From: Segatella oulorum JCM 14966
GTDB taxonomy: Bacteria; Bacteroidota; Bacteroidia; Bacteroidales; Bacteroidaceae
Direction: 5' to 3'
DNA length: 60,849 nucleotides
NCBI RefSeq assembly: GCF_000613785.1
Contig: NZ_BAJQ01000008.1
Coordinates: 1 to 60,849 of the forward strand
Shown here: in pieces, positions 29,442 to 39,301 of the stretch
Layout: each line of letters begins with the position of its first letter
Numbering within the stretch: the stretch's first letter is position 1
Translations under genes and position numbers: made by a program
The notes under the pieces: generated by a model
What the model was told of the DNA's origin: nothing
The model's database searches: none
What the model saw: the letters and a program-made list of their open reading frames with translations, nothing else

Positions 29442-31943
29442 ATGATAATCAAAAGAATTCTTTTAATCTTCATCATTCTACTTTTGCTGTTTCCCACTGC
29501 TAATGCTACTATTTTGAATTTAGCTGTGGGTGATACTATATACCCTACTCGAAAACATGTTTCTTCATTACATAAAACGATAGAACTCGATGAAGTTCAA
29601 GTTATTGGACAGCGGAAATTGTTTTCCATAAGAAAAGACACCACGTTTATCAATACTGATTGCCTTCGAGTAAGGAAAGGTGCTAACTTGGAAGACTTAA
29701 TCAGGAATATTCCGGGCATGGAATACGACAAGGCGAACAGGCTACTATCGTTCAAAGGAAAGCCATTGAACGGCGTAAACATCAATGGCGAGACCTTTAT
29801 GGGCAACGACATTATCGCAGCGTTGGAGAATATGACAGCCGATGCAGTGGAACTACTGAAACTGTATGACATGCTCAGCGCATTGGAGAAAATGACGGGA
29901 GTAGATGATGGTGCCGACAATTATGTGCTGGACATCAAGACCAAATCTACCTACAATGGCAGCCTGACAGGAACACTAACGGCTGAACACGGCAATCGCG
30001 ACAGACGCAGGGATGAGGTACAGGGCAATCTATTCAATGCCGATGGCGAAAACACCTCGCTGACTTTGCGCTCTGACAATCTTAGTAATATGAACATTGG
30101 GGGAAACAATTTCCAAAACATATTGTCGGGCAATATCGTGAAGAAATTTGGCAAGAAGATTACGCTCAATGCAAGCCTCTCACTCAATGCCTTCCACAAT
30201 GGAAGCGAGAATCATGACTATGATGAGCAATATCTTTCATCGGGAACAAAATATCGGGAATCAATGCTGCTTTCCTTGAGCAAGAATCACAGTAATGCCG
30301 CAAACATAAATCTGCAGTATAACATAGACAAAAAGACTTTGCTGAATATAAGTACAAATGGAAACTTCGGACGGTCAGACAACCTGACTGACAACACAAC
30401 ATACCTATATGAGTGCAATACGGCTGCAGACACGCTGACCTCGGGAACGCTGCGAAATAACACAAAAAGCAATGGAAAGAATTACCATGTGTCTGCCGAC
30501 CTCACACGGCGGATTGGCAAGGTAGGGGCATCATTTACCGTGAAGGCGACACTTGGCGGTAACTCGAATGAAACGAATAATACCAGCCTTTCACTGACGA
30601 AATTCCACCACCTGCGCAACGCTGTGGGCGGAGATTCACTACTGTTGCGCAATCTTTGCCAACAACTGCCCACCCTGCGCAACGAAAGCAGAATATCATT
30701 GCAATATACCCATCCTTTTGGCAAACAGTTGAAATTGCAGACAGGGTACGGACTGCATCACGAAGAAGATAGAAACACAAGCAACACTTACGACCATACT
30801 ATACCGAATAGACCATACATAGATAGCCTAAGTTATGAGAACACACTATCTATATATGGGCAGGAACTCACCCTGCGAATGGATTATAAGGGTAAGCAAT
30901 GGAAGATAAACGGTGGCATTGATGTAGAATGGCAACGCAGGAATATCTGCCGGCAACACAATTCGGAAACAGTGGACTATACAGTCAAGGCTACGGAATA
31001 CAAGCCCAAGTTCGGCGCAAAGTGGAACAACGGAAAAATAGAAGTTGAACTGCGTTATAACGGAAACACACAACAGCCTTCCATACAGGCTTTGCTGACA
31101 CTTGATGACAAGAGCAACCCGCTGTTCGTGAAGATAGGCAATCCGCAGTTGAAGCCAGCCTATCAACAACAACTGTCCATCAGATTAAATGAGAGAAAAT
31201 ATGGTATTACCTTTATGGGCAATTACCACAACTCGTTCAATGATTTTGCAGAGGAAGTAACGTATGACTCAAATACTGGCGCACGGACATACAGAACTGT
31301 CAATATCAACGGAAATTATTTTGTGGACGGGATGCTGCAATGGCAGAAACAAGTGAAGCATCTGATGCTCTCTGGTACTATGAGAACTTCTTTTAAAAAC
31401 CACGTCTATCTCTTTCACGAACAAACGTACGGTAATGCTTTGAAGAGCAAGACACATACAACGGGTAATGAGGTTAGCCTACGATTGAACTACCAGCCGA
31501 AATGGGGGAATATTGACCTACACGCCAGTTGGCAACTCTACCGTTCCAACAACTTACTGACAAACATCCATGTAAATACCATTGACTACGACTGTGGCAT
31601 CAGCGGCACAGTAGAACTTCCCCACGACATTGAAATATGGGGCGATGCAAATTGTCATCTGCGCCGAGGAACCTATTCAACCACAGATGATGACCAGTGG
31701 CTATTGAACGTGGGAGCATCGTGGCGTTTTCTCAAGAAGAAACAAGCCACACTCTCATTTAAGTGGAGCGACATTCTGAACAGGCGAAGCGACCTCAACC
31801 GTTCCGTTTCAGGTTACGGGTATCACGAGAGTTTCCGACCGCAGATACATAGTTATGCCCTCGTATCGCTGCGATACCGTTTTAGCCTTACCAAAAGTAA
31901 AACAGATAAAAATTCTCACAAACAGCAAAATCCTAATAAATAA
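29442..31943 (+). CDS. Outer membrane beta-barrel protein, TonB-receptor-like
   Basis: An 833-residue exported protein. The signal peptide is about 1-24, and then comes a TonB-box-like segment (IELDEVQVIGQRK). A plug-like domain runs to about 175 (LIRNIPGMEYDKANRLLSFK, then GKPLNGVNINGETFMG). The rest is a long beta-rich barrel region with many NN/GN/T-rich strands. It lacks the N-terminal carboxypeptidase-like domain often seen in this OMP_b-brl_3 type. It lies first in the cargo of the nested element; the substrate is unknown. The -7 box is so close to the ATG that the transcript may be nearly leaderless. Confidence 0.75.
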   Translation: MIIKRILLIFIILLLLFPTANATILNLAVGDTIYPTRKHVSSLHKTIELDEVQVIGQRKLFSIRKDTTFINTDCLRVRKGANLEDLIRNIPGMEYDKANRLLSFKGKPLNGVNINGETFMGNDIIAALENMTADAVELLKLYDMLSALEKMTGVDDGADNYVLDIKTKSTYNGSLTGTLTAEHGNRDRRRDEVQGNLFNADGENTSLTLRSDNLSNMNIGGNNFQNILSGNIVKKFGKKITLNASLSLNAFHNGSENHDYDEQYLSSGTKYRESMLLSLSKNHSNAANINLQYNIDKKTLLNISTNGNFGRSDNLTDNTTYLYECNTAADTLTSGTLRNNTKSNGKNYHVSADLTRRIGKVGASFTVKATLGGNSNETNNTSLSLTKFHHLRNAVGGDSLLLRNLCQQLPTLRNESRISLQYTHPFGKQLKLQTGYGLHHEEDRNTSNTYDHTIPNRPYIDSLSYENTLSIYGQELTLRMDYKGKQWKINGGIDVEWQRRNICRQHNSETVDYTVKATEYKPKFGAKWNNGKIEVELRYNGNTQQPSIQALLTLDDKSNPLFVKIGNPQLKPAYQQQLSIRLNERKYGITFMGNYHNSFNDFAEEVTYDSNTGARTYRTVNINGNYFVDGMLQWQKQVKHLMLSGTMRTSFKNHVYLFHEQTYGNALKSKTHTTGNEVSLRLNYQPKWGNIDLHASWQLYRSNNLLTNIHVNTIDYDCGISGTVELPHDIEIWGDANCHLRRGTYSTTDDDQWLLNVGASWRFLKKKQATLSFKWSDILNRRSDLNRSVSGYGYHESFRPQIHSYALVSLRYRFSLTKSKTDKNSHKQQNPNK

Positions 31944-32043
31944 GGATTGCAAAAACAAAAATAAAATCATAAAAAATAGGTATTGTGAAATCCAAACAAG
32001 GCTCCTACCTTTGTAACTCAAAACAATTAATTTATTATCGAAA

Positions 32044-33259
32044 ATGAAAATAGTAAAGAATTTAACATTACCAGTATTGGTATTCCTTGTGATGGGACTT
32101 GCCTCATGTAGCAGTGATGATAATACAGTTCATTACAGCACAAACTCCCTTAAAAATACAGAATTGATGACTGTGTTGAAATCGAAAGGTTATCAGTTCG
32201 ACAAAGACGGGAAGCTGGAACTCAACGAATTAGCAAACAACACCACATCGCTTGACCTTAGTGGTACAAACCTGAAGGATCTCAGCGGTCTTGATATTCT
32301 CCCCAATCTGAAAGACGTAAAACTCTCCAATAACGGGTATGGACCTGTTTTCGACTTCGCCCAACTACCTGCACAGATTACCGGAGTGGATTTGACCGGC
32401 AATGACATTTACGAATTTAAGGGACTGGCAAATACCGACAAGGTAGAGGCTACAGGATACGAGGCTACCGACATTAAACGCCACTTTGAAAAGTTGTATC
32501 TTCCTGAGGGAGCAAAATACGATCAGGATCAGATTGTAGCTTTTATAAAAGTCGGAGATGGACAAGAAAGCCGTTGATATGAAAATGGCAGATGCAAATG
32601 GAAAGTTGAACACATATAACACCTTGCGTAATGTGCCTGATGCCATAGTCAGAAAACAATTATATGATCTTTTCTCACAATTATTTGTCATTACAGAAAA
32701 TAAGGATACACTTATTGATGTGAGCAGACGAATGACCTCACCCGAGCAAAGCAACAATTCTATTGCTATTTTTGAAGGAAAAAATGCTGACGGTTTCCAA
32801 TATGTTCTACACAACAAGAGTTTCAAAGGAACAATATTAGGTGTCACTTCAGAAGAATATACAAAAGTTCCTTATCTGAAAATGCCTAAACAAATATCAT
32901 TTTTCCAGTTAGAGCATCTTGACTTGCTTAACGGCATAGATATGTCTGCAAATACCGATCTGTTTCATGGGCACATGTACACTTGTCGCTCTATCAAGAA
33001 AATGGACATGAGCCATTCTACCAAATTGGGACAACGCAGCATACCATTGGAGATGACAGATATGGATGTATCGTGGGTGGAAATCAAAGACTGTCCGGAT
33101 CTTGAGGAAATCATGTTTCCTAAGAAGGCGTACATCATGAACAATATGACTTTCTGCTATTTGCCCAAATTAAAGAAGCTGGATCTTTCGCAATTTGAGT
33201 CTTTTTGGAGATGTGATTTATATGAATTAAAAAATGTGCAGATTATCTACCAACTATGA
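32044..33259 (+). CDS. Leucine-rich-repeat-like lipoprotein, one frame break
   Basis: About 404 residues after removing one base in the A run 32547-32550, which joins IVAFIK to SEMDKKAVDMKMAD. A lipoprotein signal ends at Cys23 (GLASC). Residues ~65-135 read as leucine-rich repeats (TSLDLSGTNLKDLSGLDILP, LKDVKLSNN, ITGVDLTGND). The second half again has LRR-like steps (LPKLKKLDLSQF). It resembles the surface lipoproteins found near HmuY-type genes; I cannot name the family safely. A short frame (33256-33480) overlaps its stop and may be the true C-terminus after another break. Confidence 0.6.
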
Positions 33260-33480
33260 AATATAGTGTTTATATGGGTAAAAAAACACAGGAACGCCAT
33301 TCTGGGTTGGGTATAGATCAGGATATTTTCGATCGTCAGGAAACAAAAGACTTTATCAAGAATAATATAAAATATATAGACAATAATAGTTTTGCTGTTG
33401 AAGGACAGTATATGCCACATCCTTGGGAACGTCATGAGGACGTGAGATGGATGGATATATGGAAAAAGAATCCATGGTAA
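33256..33480 (+). CDS. Short reading frame after the LRR lipoprotein
   Basis: Seventy-four codons overlapping the previous stop (ATGA). There is no signal peptide or recognised domain; the sequence is polar with a Trp-rich end (HEDVRWMDIWKKNPW). It is either a separate small protein translated by coupling or the shifted tail of the preceding lipoprotein. Confidence 0.4.
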   Translation: MKYSVYMGKKTQERHSGLGIDQDIFDRQETKDFIKNNIKYIDNNSFAVEGQYMPHPWERHEDVRWMDIWKKNPW

Positions 33481-33532
33481 TAATGCCATGTATTATTTAT
33501 AAACTTTTTTTTACTTTAAAAATTCATTTGGT

Positions 33533-34021
33533 ATGAAACGATTAATGTTTTCATTGCTCGTACTTCTTATGGCGAGCTTCGTGGGTGTTAACGCTCAAGT
33601 AATTAACAATGAAGTCCAGTTTAAGGGTTCTGCAACAAACGTGTATATGGGAGGTAAACATGTGAGAGACATGAACGACTTAACTTTCACGGTTGCTCCT
33701 ACGGAGGACGGCAGATGTTGCCTTAGTGGACATGCCGCCTTTCTTGCAGCAGGAATCACCTATCATGACATGGACTTTACACTTAAAAAAGTAGTATTTG
33801 ATGTTTTGCAACCGAATGGTGCAATCAGCAATGCGTCGGGATATGCACATATTTATATCCAACTGTTCAGAAAATTTACAGTGTTGAGTAAAGATTTCAA
33901 TGTAACCAGCCTCACGGGAAATGTTACCGACAACAACCTGACATTCCATATAGAGGCTATCATCCCAGACTACAAGGGTGGTTATGTCATCAGCTTTGAT
34001 TTCACTGGAAATAAAATCTAA
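33533..34021 (+). CDS. Calycin-like secreted protein
   Basis: A 162-residue protein with a signal peptide (about 1-21, VGVNAQ). A single beta-barrel domain of the Bacteroidales calycin-like type follows, with alternating short strands (FKGSATNVYMGGKHV, LTFTVAPTEDGRC, NLTFHIEAIIPDYKGGYVI). Calycin folds bind small hydrophobic ligands or porphyrins. It sits between lipoprotein genes upstream of the TonB receptor/HmuY pair, so a role in ligand capture is plausible but unproven. The gene is intact. Confidence 0.65.
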   Translation: MKRLMFSLLVLLMASFVGVNAQVINNEVQFKGSATNVYMGGKHVRDMNDLTFTVAPTEDGRCCLSGHAAFLAAGITYHDMDFTLKKVVFDVLQPNGAISNASGYAHIYIQLFRKFTVLSKDFNVTSLTGNVTDNNLTFHIEAIIPDYKGGYVISFDFTGNKI

Positions 34022-34030
34022 CATTGAGTA

Positions 34031-34687
34031 GTGGCAACAAGTAAGAAACATTTGATCCTTTACTTAGTATTTATAGTTTGTTCAATCTTTGCCTCCTGCT
34101 CGGGAGACGAAAGGATTGAACAAACCCCTGTTGATACAGAATACGCAGCCAAGGTAAAGGAGATATTGAAAGATAGCATAGTCTTGCGTTCCAAGGCTAT
34201 GATGGCAACCGTGGACAAAACATTGCTACCCGAAGGATGTCCTTTGAAATATTATTTTCACTGGAACGAAGGTTCTGACAAGCCTCTGAACATTCAGTTG
34301 AAGAACTTCTCTGTGGGTAAAATGCCTGTTCAGATTTGGTTTAACATCGATTGCAAACTTACTCGTCTTAACTCATGGGAGAGAGATGAATACAAGGGAG
34401 ATGGCTGGGTGAAATTTATTGGCGAATACGGTGCAACTACCTATATGCCAAACAAGAATGATACCCAACACGAATATGAGAATGGCGACGGAGGCAGCGG
34501 CTATGTGCAGGGCTACCTGAACGTGAACACCAAGCAGATAGAGTTCTCCACCAACTTCAATGTCATGTTGATGCAGAGTTATGTTTACTTACAGACAATC
34601 GACTATTCAAAGATGGACACTTTCGAGGAAGATTTCGCTAAATTTGAAGAAGATTTGGAGAAATACAAGCAAGCACATGGATTGTAA
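34031..34687 (+). CDS. Lipoprotein of unknown function, GTG start
   Basis: A 218-residue lipoprotein starting with GTG at 34031, 9 bases after the calycin-like gene. The signal ends at Cys (FASCSGDE). The body has beta-rich segments (IQLKNFSVGKMPVQIWFNID, GYVQGYLNVNTKQIEF) and ends in an acidic helix (EEDFAKFEEDLEKYKQ). It may belong to the DUF4903 group, but this is a weak call. Position suggests co-transcription with the calycin-like gene and a surface or periplasmic ligand-binding role. Confidence 0.6.
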   Translation: MATSKKHLILYLVFIVCSIFASCSGDERIEQTPVDTEYAAKVKEILKDSIVLRSKAMMATVDKTLLPEGCPLKYYFHWNEGSDKPLNIQLKNFSVGKMPVQIWFNIDCKLTRLNSWERDEYKGDGWVKFIGEYGATTYMPNKNDTQHEYENGDGGSGYVQGYLNVNTKQIEFSTNFNVMLMQSYVYLQTIDYSKMDTFEEDFAKFEEDLEKYKQAHGL

Positions 34688-34769
34688 AGAGCGAAAATAT
34701 CGAGTAACTTTTCGCCAGATGAACACAATCATCTCTTATGCCTCCTACATTATTATATAGATAGGTATA

Positions 34770-34806
34770 GAAAGCTATGCTTTTTCCCGTAAAGAGCATA
34801 GCTTTC
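34770..34806. terminator. 12-bp perfect hairpin before the TonB receptor gene
   Basis: GAAAGCTATGCT (34770-34781) pairs with AGCATAGCTTTC (34795-34806) around a 13-base loop. It could end the upstream lipoprotein transcript or act as an operator for the receptor operon. No long T-run follows. Confidence 0.45.
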
Positions 34807-34865
34807 GCTTATATGAAGGTGTTGGTCGGCGGTTTGTTGATTTGAGAATAAAAAAGGAAACAAGA

Positions 34866-36980
34866 GTGAAAATAGCAATAACATATATATCGTCAGTCCT
34901 CCTGCTGTCATGCTTAGGCACGATGCCCGCCTTGGCACAGGAGAAGCCGACGGAAAAGGCGGACACTACGAAAACAAGAAACTTGGAGGGTATCGTGGTA
35001 ATGGGTTCACGCACGGCTCGACCGGTGAAGCTGTCGCCCATCACCACGCGGGTGCTTAGCGGAAAGGGAATGGTGGAAAGCGGATACAGCGACTTTCAGC
35101 AAGCCCTGCAGCACGAGACGCCCGGACTGAGCATACAGAAAGTAAACTTTGGCAGCGAGATCAACCTTGACGGTCTCGATGCACGTCATGTGCTCTTCCT
35201 CACCGACGGTGAGCGAATGACAGGCGACATGGCAGGCAACCTTGACTACGAGCGTTTCAACCTGCACGCCATCGACCGCGTGGAGATTGTGAAAGGAGCA
35301 AGTAGCACACTCTACGGCAGTCGTGCCTCGGGAGCCGTCATCAACATCATCACCAAGAAGACCAGCGAGCCTTTCGCTTTCGACGCTGGCGTTCGCTGGG
35401 GGCAGATGAACGAACGCAACTTCAGGAATCCCAAGAAGAAGGATTTTATCTATATGTTCGAGAAGAATGCCGACCGTCCGAATCTGCAAGGATGGCTGTC
35501 AGCAGGATTCAAGAAAGGTGCGTTCACCTCGCAGAGCGATGTATGGTACAGTGAAAGCGATGCTTTCTATCTGTATCAGGCGGAAAACGACCGCAAGGTA
35601 TATACGAAGGAAGCCAATCCATTCTTGGAAAAGGACATCGTGCTGGAAAGCAGTTTTCCACGTCCGCCCATGGGCATAGAGGGACGCGAACACATAATCG
35701 CCTCACAGAAGCTCTATTTCGAGCCGTCAAAGCATTTCAAGGCGCAAGCATACGGCTCGGTGTTCTTCATCAACCAATATGACTTGGTGCAGGATCTCGT
35801 GCTGACACAGGGACGAGACTATACATGGGGGGTAAAGGCGAGCTACGCGCTGAAAGACTGGCTGACGATTACGGCAAGTGTTCACGGTGATTATTACGAC
35901 CGCTTCAAGCGGCATGAGCGGCGCGATGAGCGCAAGCCCGTGTACCACTCGCGCATCTTCCAGCCACGACTGACACTCAGCAGCAACTACTTTGCCGGTC
36001 ATGCACTCGTCATGGGACTGGAATACTGCGGAGACCGACTGACGAGCGACCGCTTCGTCAATCACAAGATGACATCGCGCACGCTGGAGGAGACCGAGTT
36101 CTATGTGCAGGACGACTGGACGGTGAACAACCATTGGATGTTCTCGGGCGGCGTGAGAACAAACTTCTCGGAGGCTTTCGGATTCATGTATATGCCTAAG
36201 ATTGCGGCAAAGTATTCGCCCGACGACTATTGGGCTATACGTGCCAACTACTCGATGGGCTACCGTTCGCCAAGCATCAAGGAATTGTTCTTCAACTGGG
36301 ATCACCTCGGTATGTTCATGATTAAGGGCAACGAATTCCTGAAACCAGAGAAGAACAACTACGTCTCGGCAGGCGTGGAATACAGCAACCGTCATTTCTT
36401 CTTCAACAGCACGCTTTACGGCAACTTCTACCGCAAGAAGATAGAGGGCGTATGGCGCATCTACGACATGCAGTACAATTTCGAGTACGTTAACCTCGAC
36501 CGCCAGACGATAGCAGGCGTTGACTTGCTGGGACGCTGGACGCCGACCGACTGGCTCACGCTGAACGCTAGCTACTCGTATGTATATGTGAGCAAGGAGA
36601 AAGGACTGCGCATCAACACCACGTCACCCCATGCGGCTACGGCAGGCGTGAAGTACAGTTACAAGAACAAGAGGAACTACCGGCTCGATGCCTACTTCAA
36701 TGCGCAGATCATGGGCGAGAAGCAATACGACGTACAGGACCGCGTGTATGTGGAAAAAGACGGCAGGTCTTACGATGCCTATTTCCGCTGCACGCTGCCC
36801 ACCTACGCCCTGTGCAACCTGAACGTGGCTCAGACTTTCCGTGAGAAAATCCGCTTGTCGGTAGGCGTGGACAACATCTTCAACTACAAGCCACGGACGT
36901 TGGGTTCGGGACTTACCGCCTTTAGCGTTCCAGCCACGGCCGGGGCAAGAGCATACATACAATTGGAATTCAAAATATGA
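34866..36980 (+). CDS. TonB-dependent outer membrane receptor, heme/iron type
   Basis: About 704 residues from the GTG at 34866, chosen because AAGGAAA precedes it and the signal peptide (KIAITYISSVLL...PALAQ) then starts properly; an in-frame TTG at 34842 is the alternative. A TonB-box-like EGIVVMGSRTARP is followed by a plug domain (GLDARHVLFLTDGERMTGD, VEIVKGASSTLYGSRASGAV) and a 22-strand barrel. The segment YRSPSIKELFFNWDHLG resembles the FRAP-NPNL region of HmuR-type heme receptors and includes a His. The next gene, HmuY, overlaps by 4 bases, so heme or a related metal-porphyrin is the likely substrate. Confidence 0.85.
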   Translation: MKIAITYISSVLLLSCLGTMPALAQEKPTEKADTTKTRNLEGIVVMGSRTARPVKLSPITTRVLSGKGMVESGYSDFQQALQHETPGLSIQKVNFGSEINLDGLDARHVLFLTDGERMTGDMAGNLDYERFNLHAIDRVEIVKGASSTLYGSRASGAVINIITKKTSEPFAFDAGVRWGQMNERNFRNPKKKDFIYMFEKNADRPNLQGWLSAGFKKGAFTSQSDVWYSESDAFYLYQAENDRKVYTKEANPFLEKDIVLESSFPRPPMGIEGREHIIASQKLYFEPSKHFKAQAYGSVFFINQYDLVQDLVLTQGRDYTWGVKASYALKDWLTITASVHGDYYDRFKRHERRDERKPVYHSRIFQPRLTLSSNYFAGHALVMGLEYCGDRLTSDRFVNHKMTSRTLEETEFYVQDDWTVNNHWMFSGGVRTNFSEAFGFMYMPKIAAKYSPDDYWAIRANYSMGYRSPSIKELFFNWDHLGMFMIKGNEFLKPEKNNYVSAGVEYSNRHFFFNSTLYGNFYRKKIEGVWRIYDMQYNFEYVNLDRQTIAGVDLLGRWTPTDWLTLNASYSYVYVSKEKGLRINTTSPHAATAGVKYSYKNKRNYRLDAYFNAQIMGEKQYDVQDRVYVEKDGRSYDAYFRCTLPTYALCNLNVAQTFREKIRLSVGVDNIFNYKPRTLGSGLTAFSVPATAGARAYIQLEFKI

Positions 36981-37690
36981 TGAATATGAAAGCAAGAATA
37001 TTTCCTATCCTCGCATTGGCTTGCCTGTCGCTGTCCTCATGTCTTTCGTATGACGCCGACGAGTTCACTGGCAGAATTATGCCGAGGGTGGCAAGCTACA
37101 CCTCCGGCGTGACCAACGACTGGATCTACTTCAACCTGCGCACGGGCGAGGTGTTCAACCGCACCGCTCCCAATCAGGAGATAAAGGAGGGCGAACAGAA
37201 GAACCGTCTTGACTGGGACATCGCCTTTTGCGGCTACCACGTCCGCACCAACAGCGGTACGAGCGGCAACGGCAAGGGCGGTGCCATCGACTTAGGGTAT
37301 GGTGACTATGACCGCTGGCAGCATATAGACCAGCTTCCCAAAGGGCAGGGCTGGGTCGTGGACGACGACAAGACCGTGAAGATTACCTACTCGCAGTCAG
37401 ACTGGTTTCGCTATGTGAACACGCACGGACTAGACCCGAAGGAAAATCCATGGTTCGACCCAAACAACGGGCCGCAGCGCACGCTTACAAGTGCCAACCC
37501 CCTGTTGGAAAGAAACATGTTTCTTTCCGGTCCACCCATGACCTATACTCCGTCATACCATGTGTATGTCGTTCGTACTGCCGACGGCAAGCGGTATTTC
37601 AAGCTGCAGATCATCAGTTGGTACAACCAGCACACGGAGATAGACGACACGGGCGGACAGATGAGCTATTATTGTGATGAACTGAAATAA
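36977..37690 (+). CDS. hmuY: HmuY-family heme-binding lipoprotein
   Basis: A 237-residue lipoprotein (signal ends at Cys in SLSSCLSY) of the HmuY family. Family marks are NDWIYFNLRTGEV, NRLDWDIAFCGYHVRTNSGT with GNGKGGA, and the C-terminal GKRYFKLQIISWYN and SYYCDEL. HmuY of Porphyromonas takes heme from host proteins and passes it to the TonB receptor HmuR. The heme-ligand histidines of that protein are not all clearly present here, so another porphyrin or corrinoid is possible. The gene overlaps the receptor stop (ATGA), giving a tight pair. Confidence 0.85.
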   Translation: MMNMKARIFPILALACLSLSSCLSYDADEFTGRIMPRVASYTSGVTNDWIYFNLRTGEVFNRTAPNQEIKEGEQKNRLDWDIAFCGYHVRTNSGTSGNGKGGAIDLGYGDYDRWQHIDQLPKGQGWVVDDDKTVKITYSQSDWFRYVNTHGLDPKENPWFDPNNGPQRTLTSANPLLERNMFLSGPPMTYTPSYHVYVVRTADGKRYFKLQIISWYNQHTEIDDTGGQMSYYCDELK

Positions 37691-37736
37691 AGCTTACATT
37701 TGCTCGTTATATCATAAATGTGAAAATACAATTCTT

Positions 37737-39287
37737 ATGAATAAGAAAATATGCGAAATGCAGCGGCACTTGCCTAAGATAGAGATAGAACGACTGCAAT
37801 GTTTGGCTGACATCAAAAAGCAATACGCTTTTGGAACTATTTCGCTTGAGGAAGCCAAACGACAACTGAAAGAGAAAGTGGGCAAGCTGAAACCCTATCA
37901 TTACGCCTTGATGGAGCAGACGATGACGGAAGAAAACCCAGAGGAATGTTTCAAGGAAAATCTTTCCGAACTCAACAAGCTGTTGGAGGAGATGATGGAT
38001 TACAGCATTCCAACCTTGCCTGATGATCATCCCATTCGTCACTACTATCGCGAGAATGAGGAGATGCGTCGCATACTGAACGCCGCCGAAGACTTGGTAC
38101 AGTATCCTGTGATTAAGAATCAGTGGTTGGAACTGTTGGACAAAGCCTCTGCCTATCTCATACACTATACCCGAAAACAAAACCAGCTCTATCCGATACT
38201 TGAGAAGAAAGGATTTGACCGTCCCACCGTCACCATGTGGACCTTTGACGACATGATTTCCAACTGCGTGAAGAAGTTGAGACCATTGCTTGAAGCTAAT
38301 GATGAAGAGACTTTTGTCGCACAAGTGAAAGAGCTGATACCCTATCTCCGCGACTTGATGGATAAAGAAGAGGCCATCCTCTATCCAACCTCGCTCGCCT
38401 TGATCAAAGAAGAGGAATTTGAGGAAATGAAGAGTGGAGACCAAGAGATAGGTTTTGCCTTTATCAATGTGGCAAAGACAGAGAAGAAAGATAACATCCG
38501 CCCTGCCGACGGCTTTGCCCAAGAACTGCAATCGCTGCTGGCGAAGTATGGCTACGCCGTGAAACACGACCAACCGTTAGACGTGACAACAGGCAAGCTC
38601 ACGCTCGAGCAAATCAATCTCATCTACCAGCATTTGCCTTTCGACATCTCGTTTGTCAACGAAGATGAACTGGTGCAATTCTACTCTGACACCGACCATC
38701 GCATATTTCCTCGCTCTAAAAACGTGATAGGGCGAAAAGTAGAAAACTGCCATCCACGCAAGAGCGTGCACATCGTTCGTGAAATAGTGGAAAAGATGCG
38801 AAGCGGCGAACAGAACAAGGCGGAATTTTGGATTAACAAGCCTAATCTGTTTATCTATATCACTTACTATGCTGTGAGAGACAAGCAGGGCGATTTCAGA
38901 GGCATCCTTGAAGTGATGCAAGACTGTACTCGCATTCGTACTCTCACTGGGTCGCAGACGCTTCTCACATGGGCAGACGAAAAAGAGAAGTATGCCACAC
39001 CGCCCACCTCTACAATGACAGACTCTATGGAAGCAGAGAAAGATGACGACAAACAGATAGCAGAGATTACCGAAGACACTATGCTCAAAGATCTTTTCTC
39101 TCAATATCCTGGTCTAAAGGAAGCCTTGGCCCGGCAATACGCACCTTTTAAGATGTTGCAAACAGCATTGGGAAAATTGATTCTGAAAAAGGCTACCATC
39201 AAGATGGCGGGAGAACGGTCCGGATTAGGAACACAAAAGCTCATCACGATGATACGGCAGGCCATACATCGCATCAGTCAATCATAA
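37737..39287 (+). CDS. DUF438 / hemerythrin-like / PAS protein
   Basis: A cytoplasmic 516-residue protein. Order: DUF438 (~20-90; QKYAFGTISLEEAKRQLKEK type); hemerythrin-like HHE helical domain (~95-225; DDHPIRHYYRENEEMRRIL, then LIHYTRKQNQLYPILEK and DKEEAILYPTSLALI); PAS-like domain (~310-410; LVQFYSDTDHRIFPRS and FRGILEVMQD); and a C-terminal DUF1858-like segment (~445-510; LKDLFSQYPGLKEALARQYA). Proteins of this build are linked to oxygen or nitric-oxide sensing and anaerobic metabolism. It lies 46 bases after hmuY and may link heme/iron supply to redox state. Confidence 0.8.
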   Translation: MNKKICEMQRHLPKIEIERLQCLADIKKQYAFGTISLEEAKRQLKEKVGKLKPYHYALMEQTMTEENPEECFKENLSELNKLLEEMMDYSIPTLPDDHPIRHYYRENEEMRRILNAAEDLVQYPVIKNQWLELLDKASAYLIHYTRKQNQLYPILEKKGFDRPTVTMWTFDDMISNCVKKLRPLLEANDEETFVAQVKELIPYLRDLMDKEEAILYPTSLALIKEEEFEEMKSGDQEIGFAFINVAKTEKKDNIRPADGFAQELQSLLAKYGYAVKHDQPLDVTTGKLTLEQINLIYQHLPFDISFVNEDELVQFYSDTDHRIFPRSKNVIGRKVENCHPRKSVHIVREIVEKMRSGEQNKAEFWINKPNLFIYITYYAVRDKQGDFRGILEVMQDCTRIRTLTGSQTLLTWADEKEKYATPPTSTMTDSMEAEKDDDKQIAEITEDTMLKDLFSQYPGLKEALARQYAPFKMLQTALGKLILKKATIKMAGERSGLGTQKLITMIRQAIHRISQS

Positions 39288-39301
39288 CATCTCTCAATAA
39301 G

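Noticed and set aside
35727..36395. 222-codon frame antisense to the TonB receptor
   Set aside because: Receptor coding on the other strand is clear; the antisense frame has no recognisable protein features.
37707..38573. 288-codon frame antisense to the DUF438 gene
   Set aside because: Hydrophobic shadow frame caused by codon bias of the real gene.
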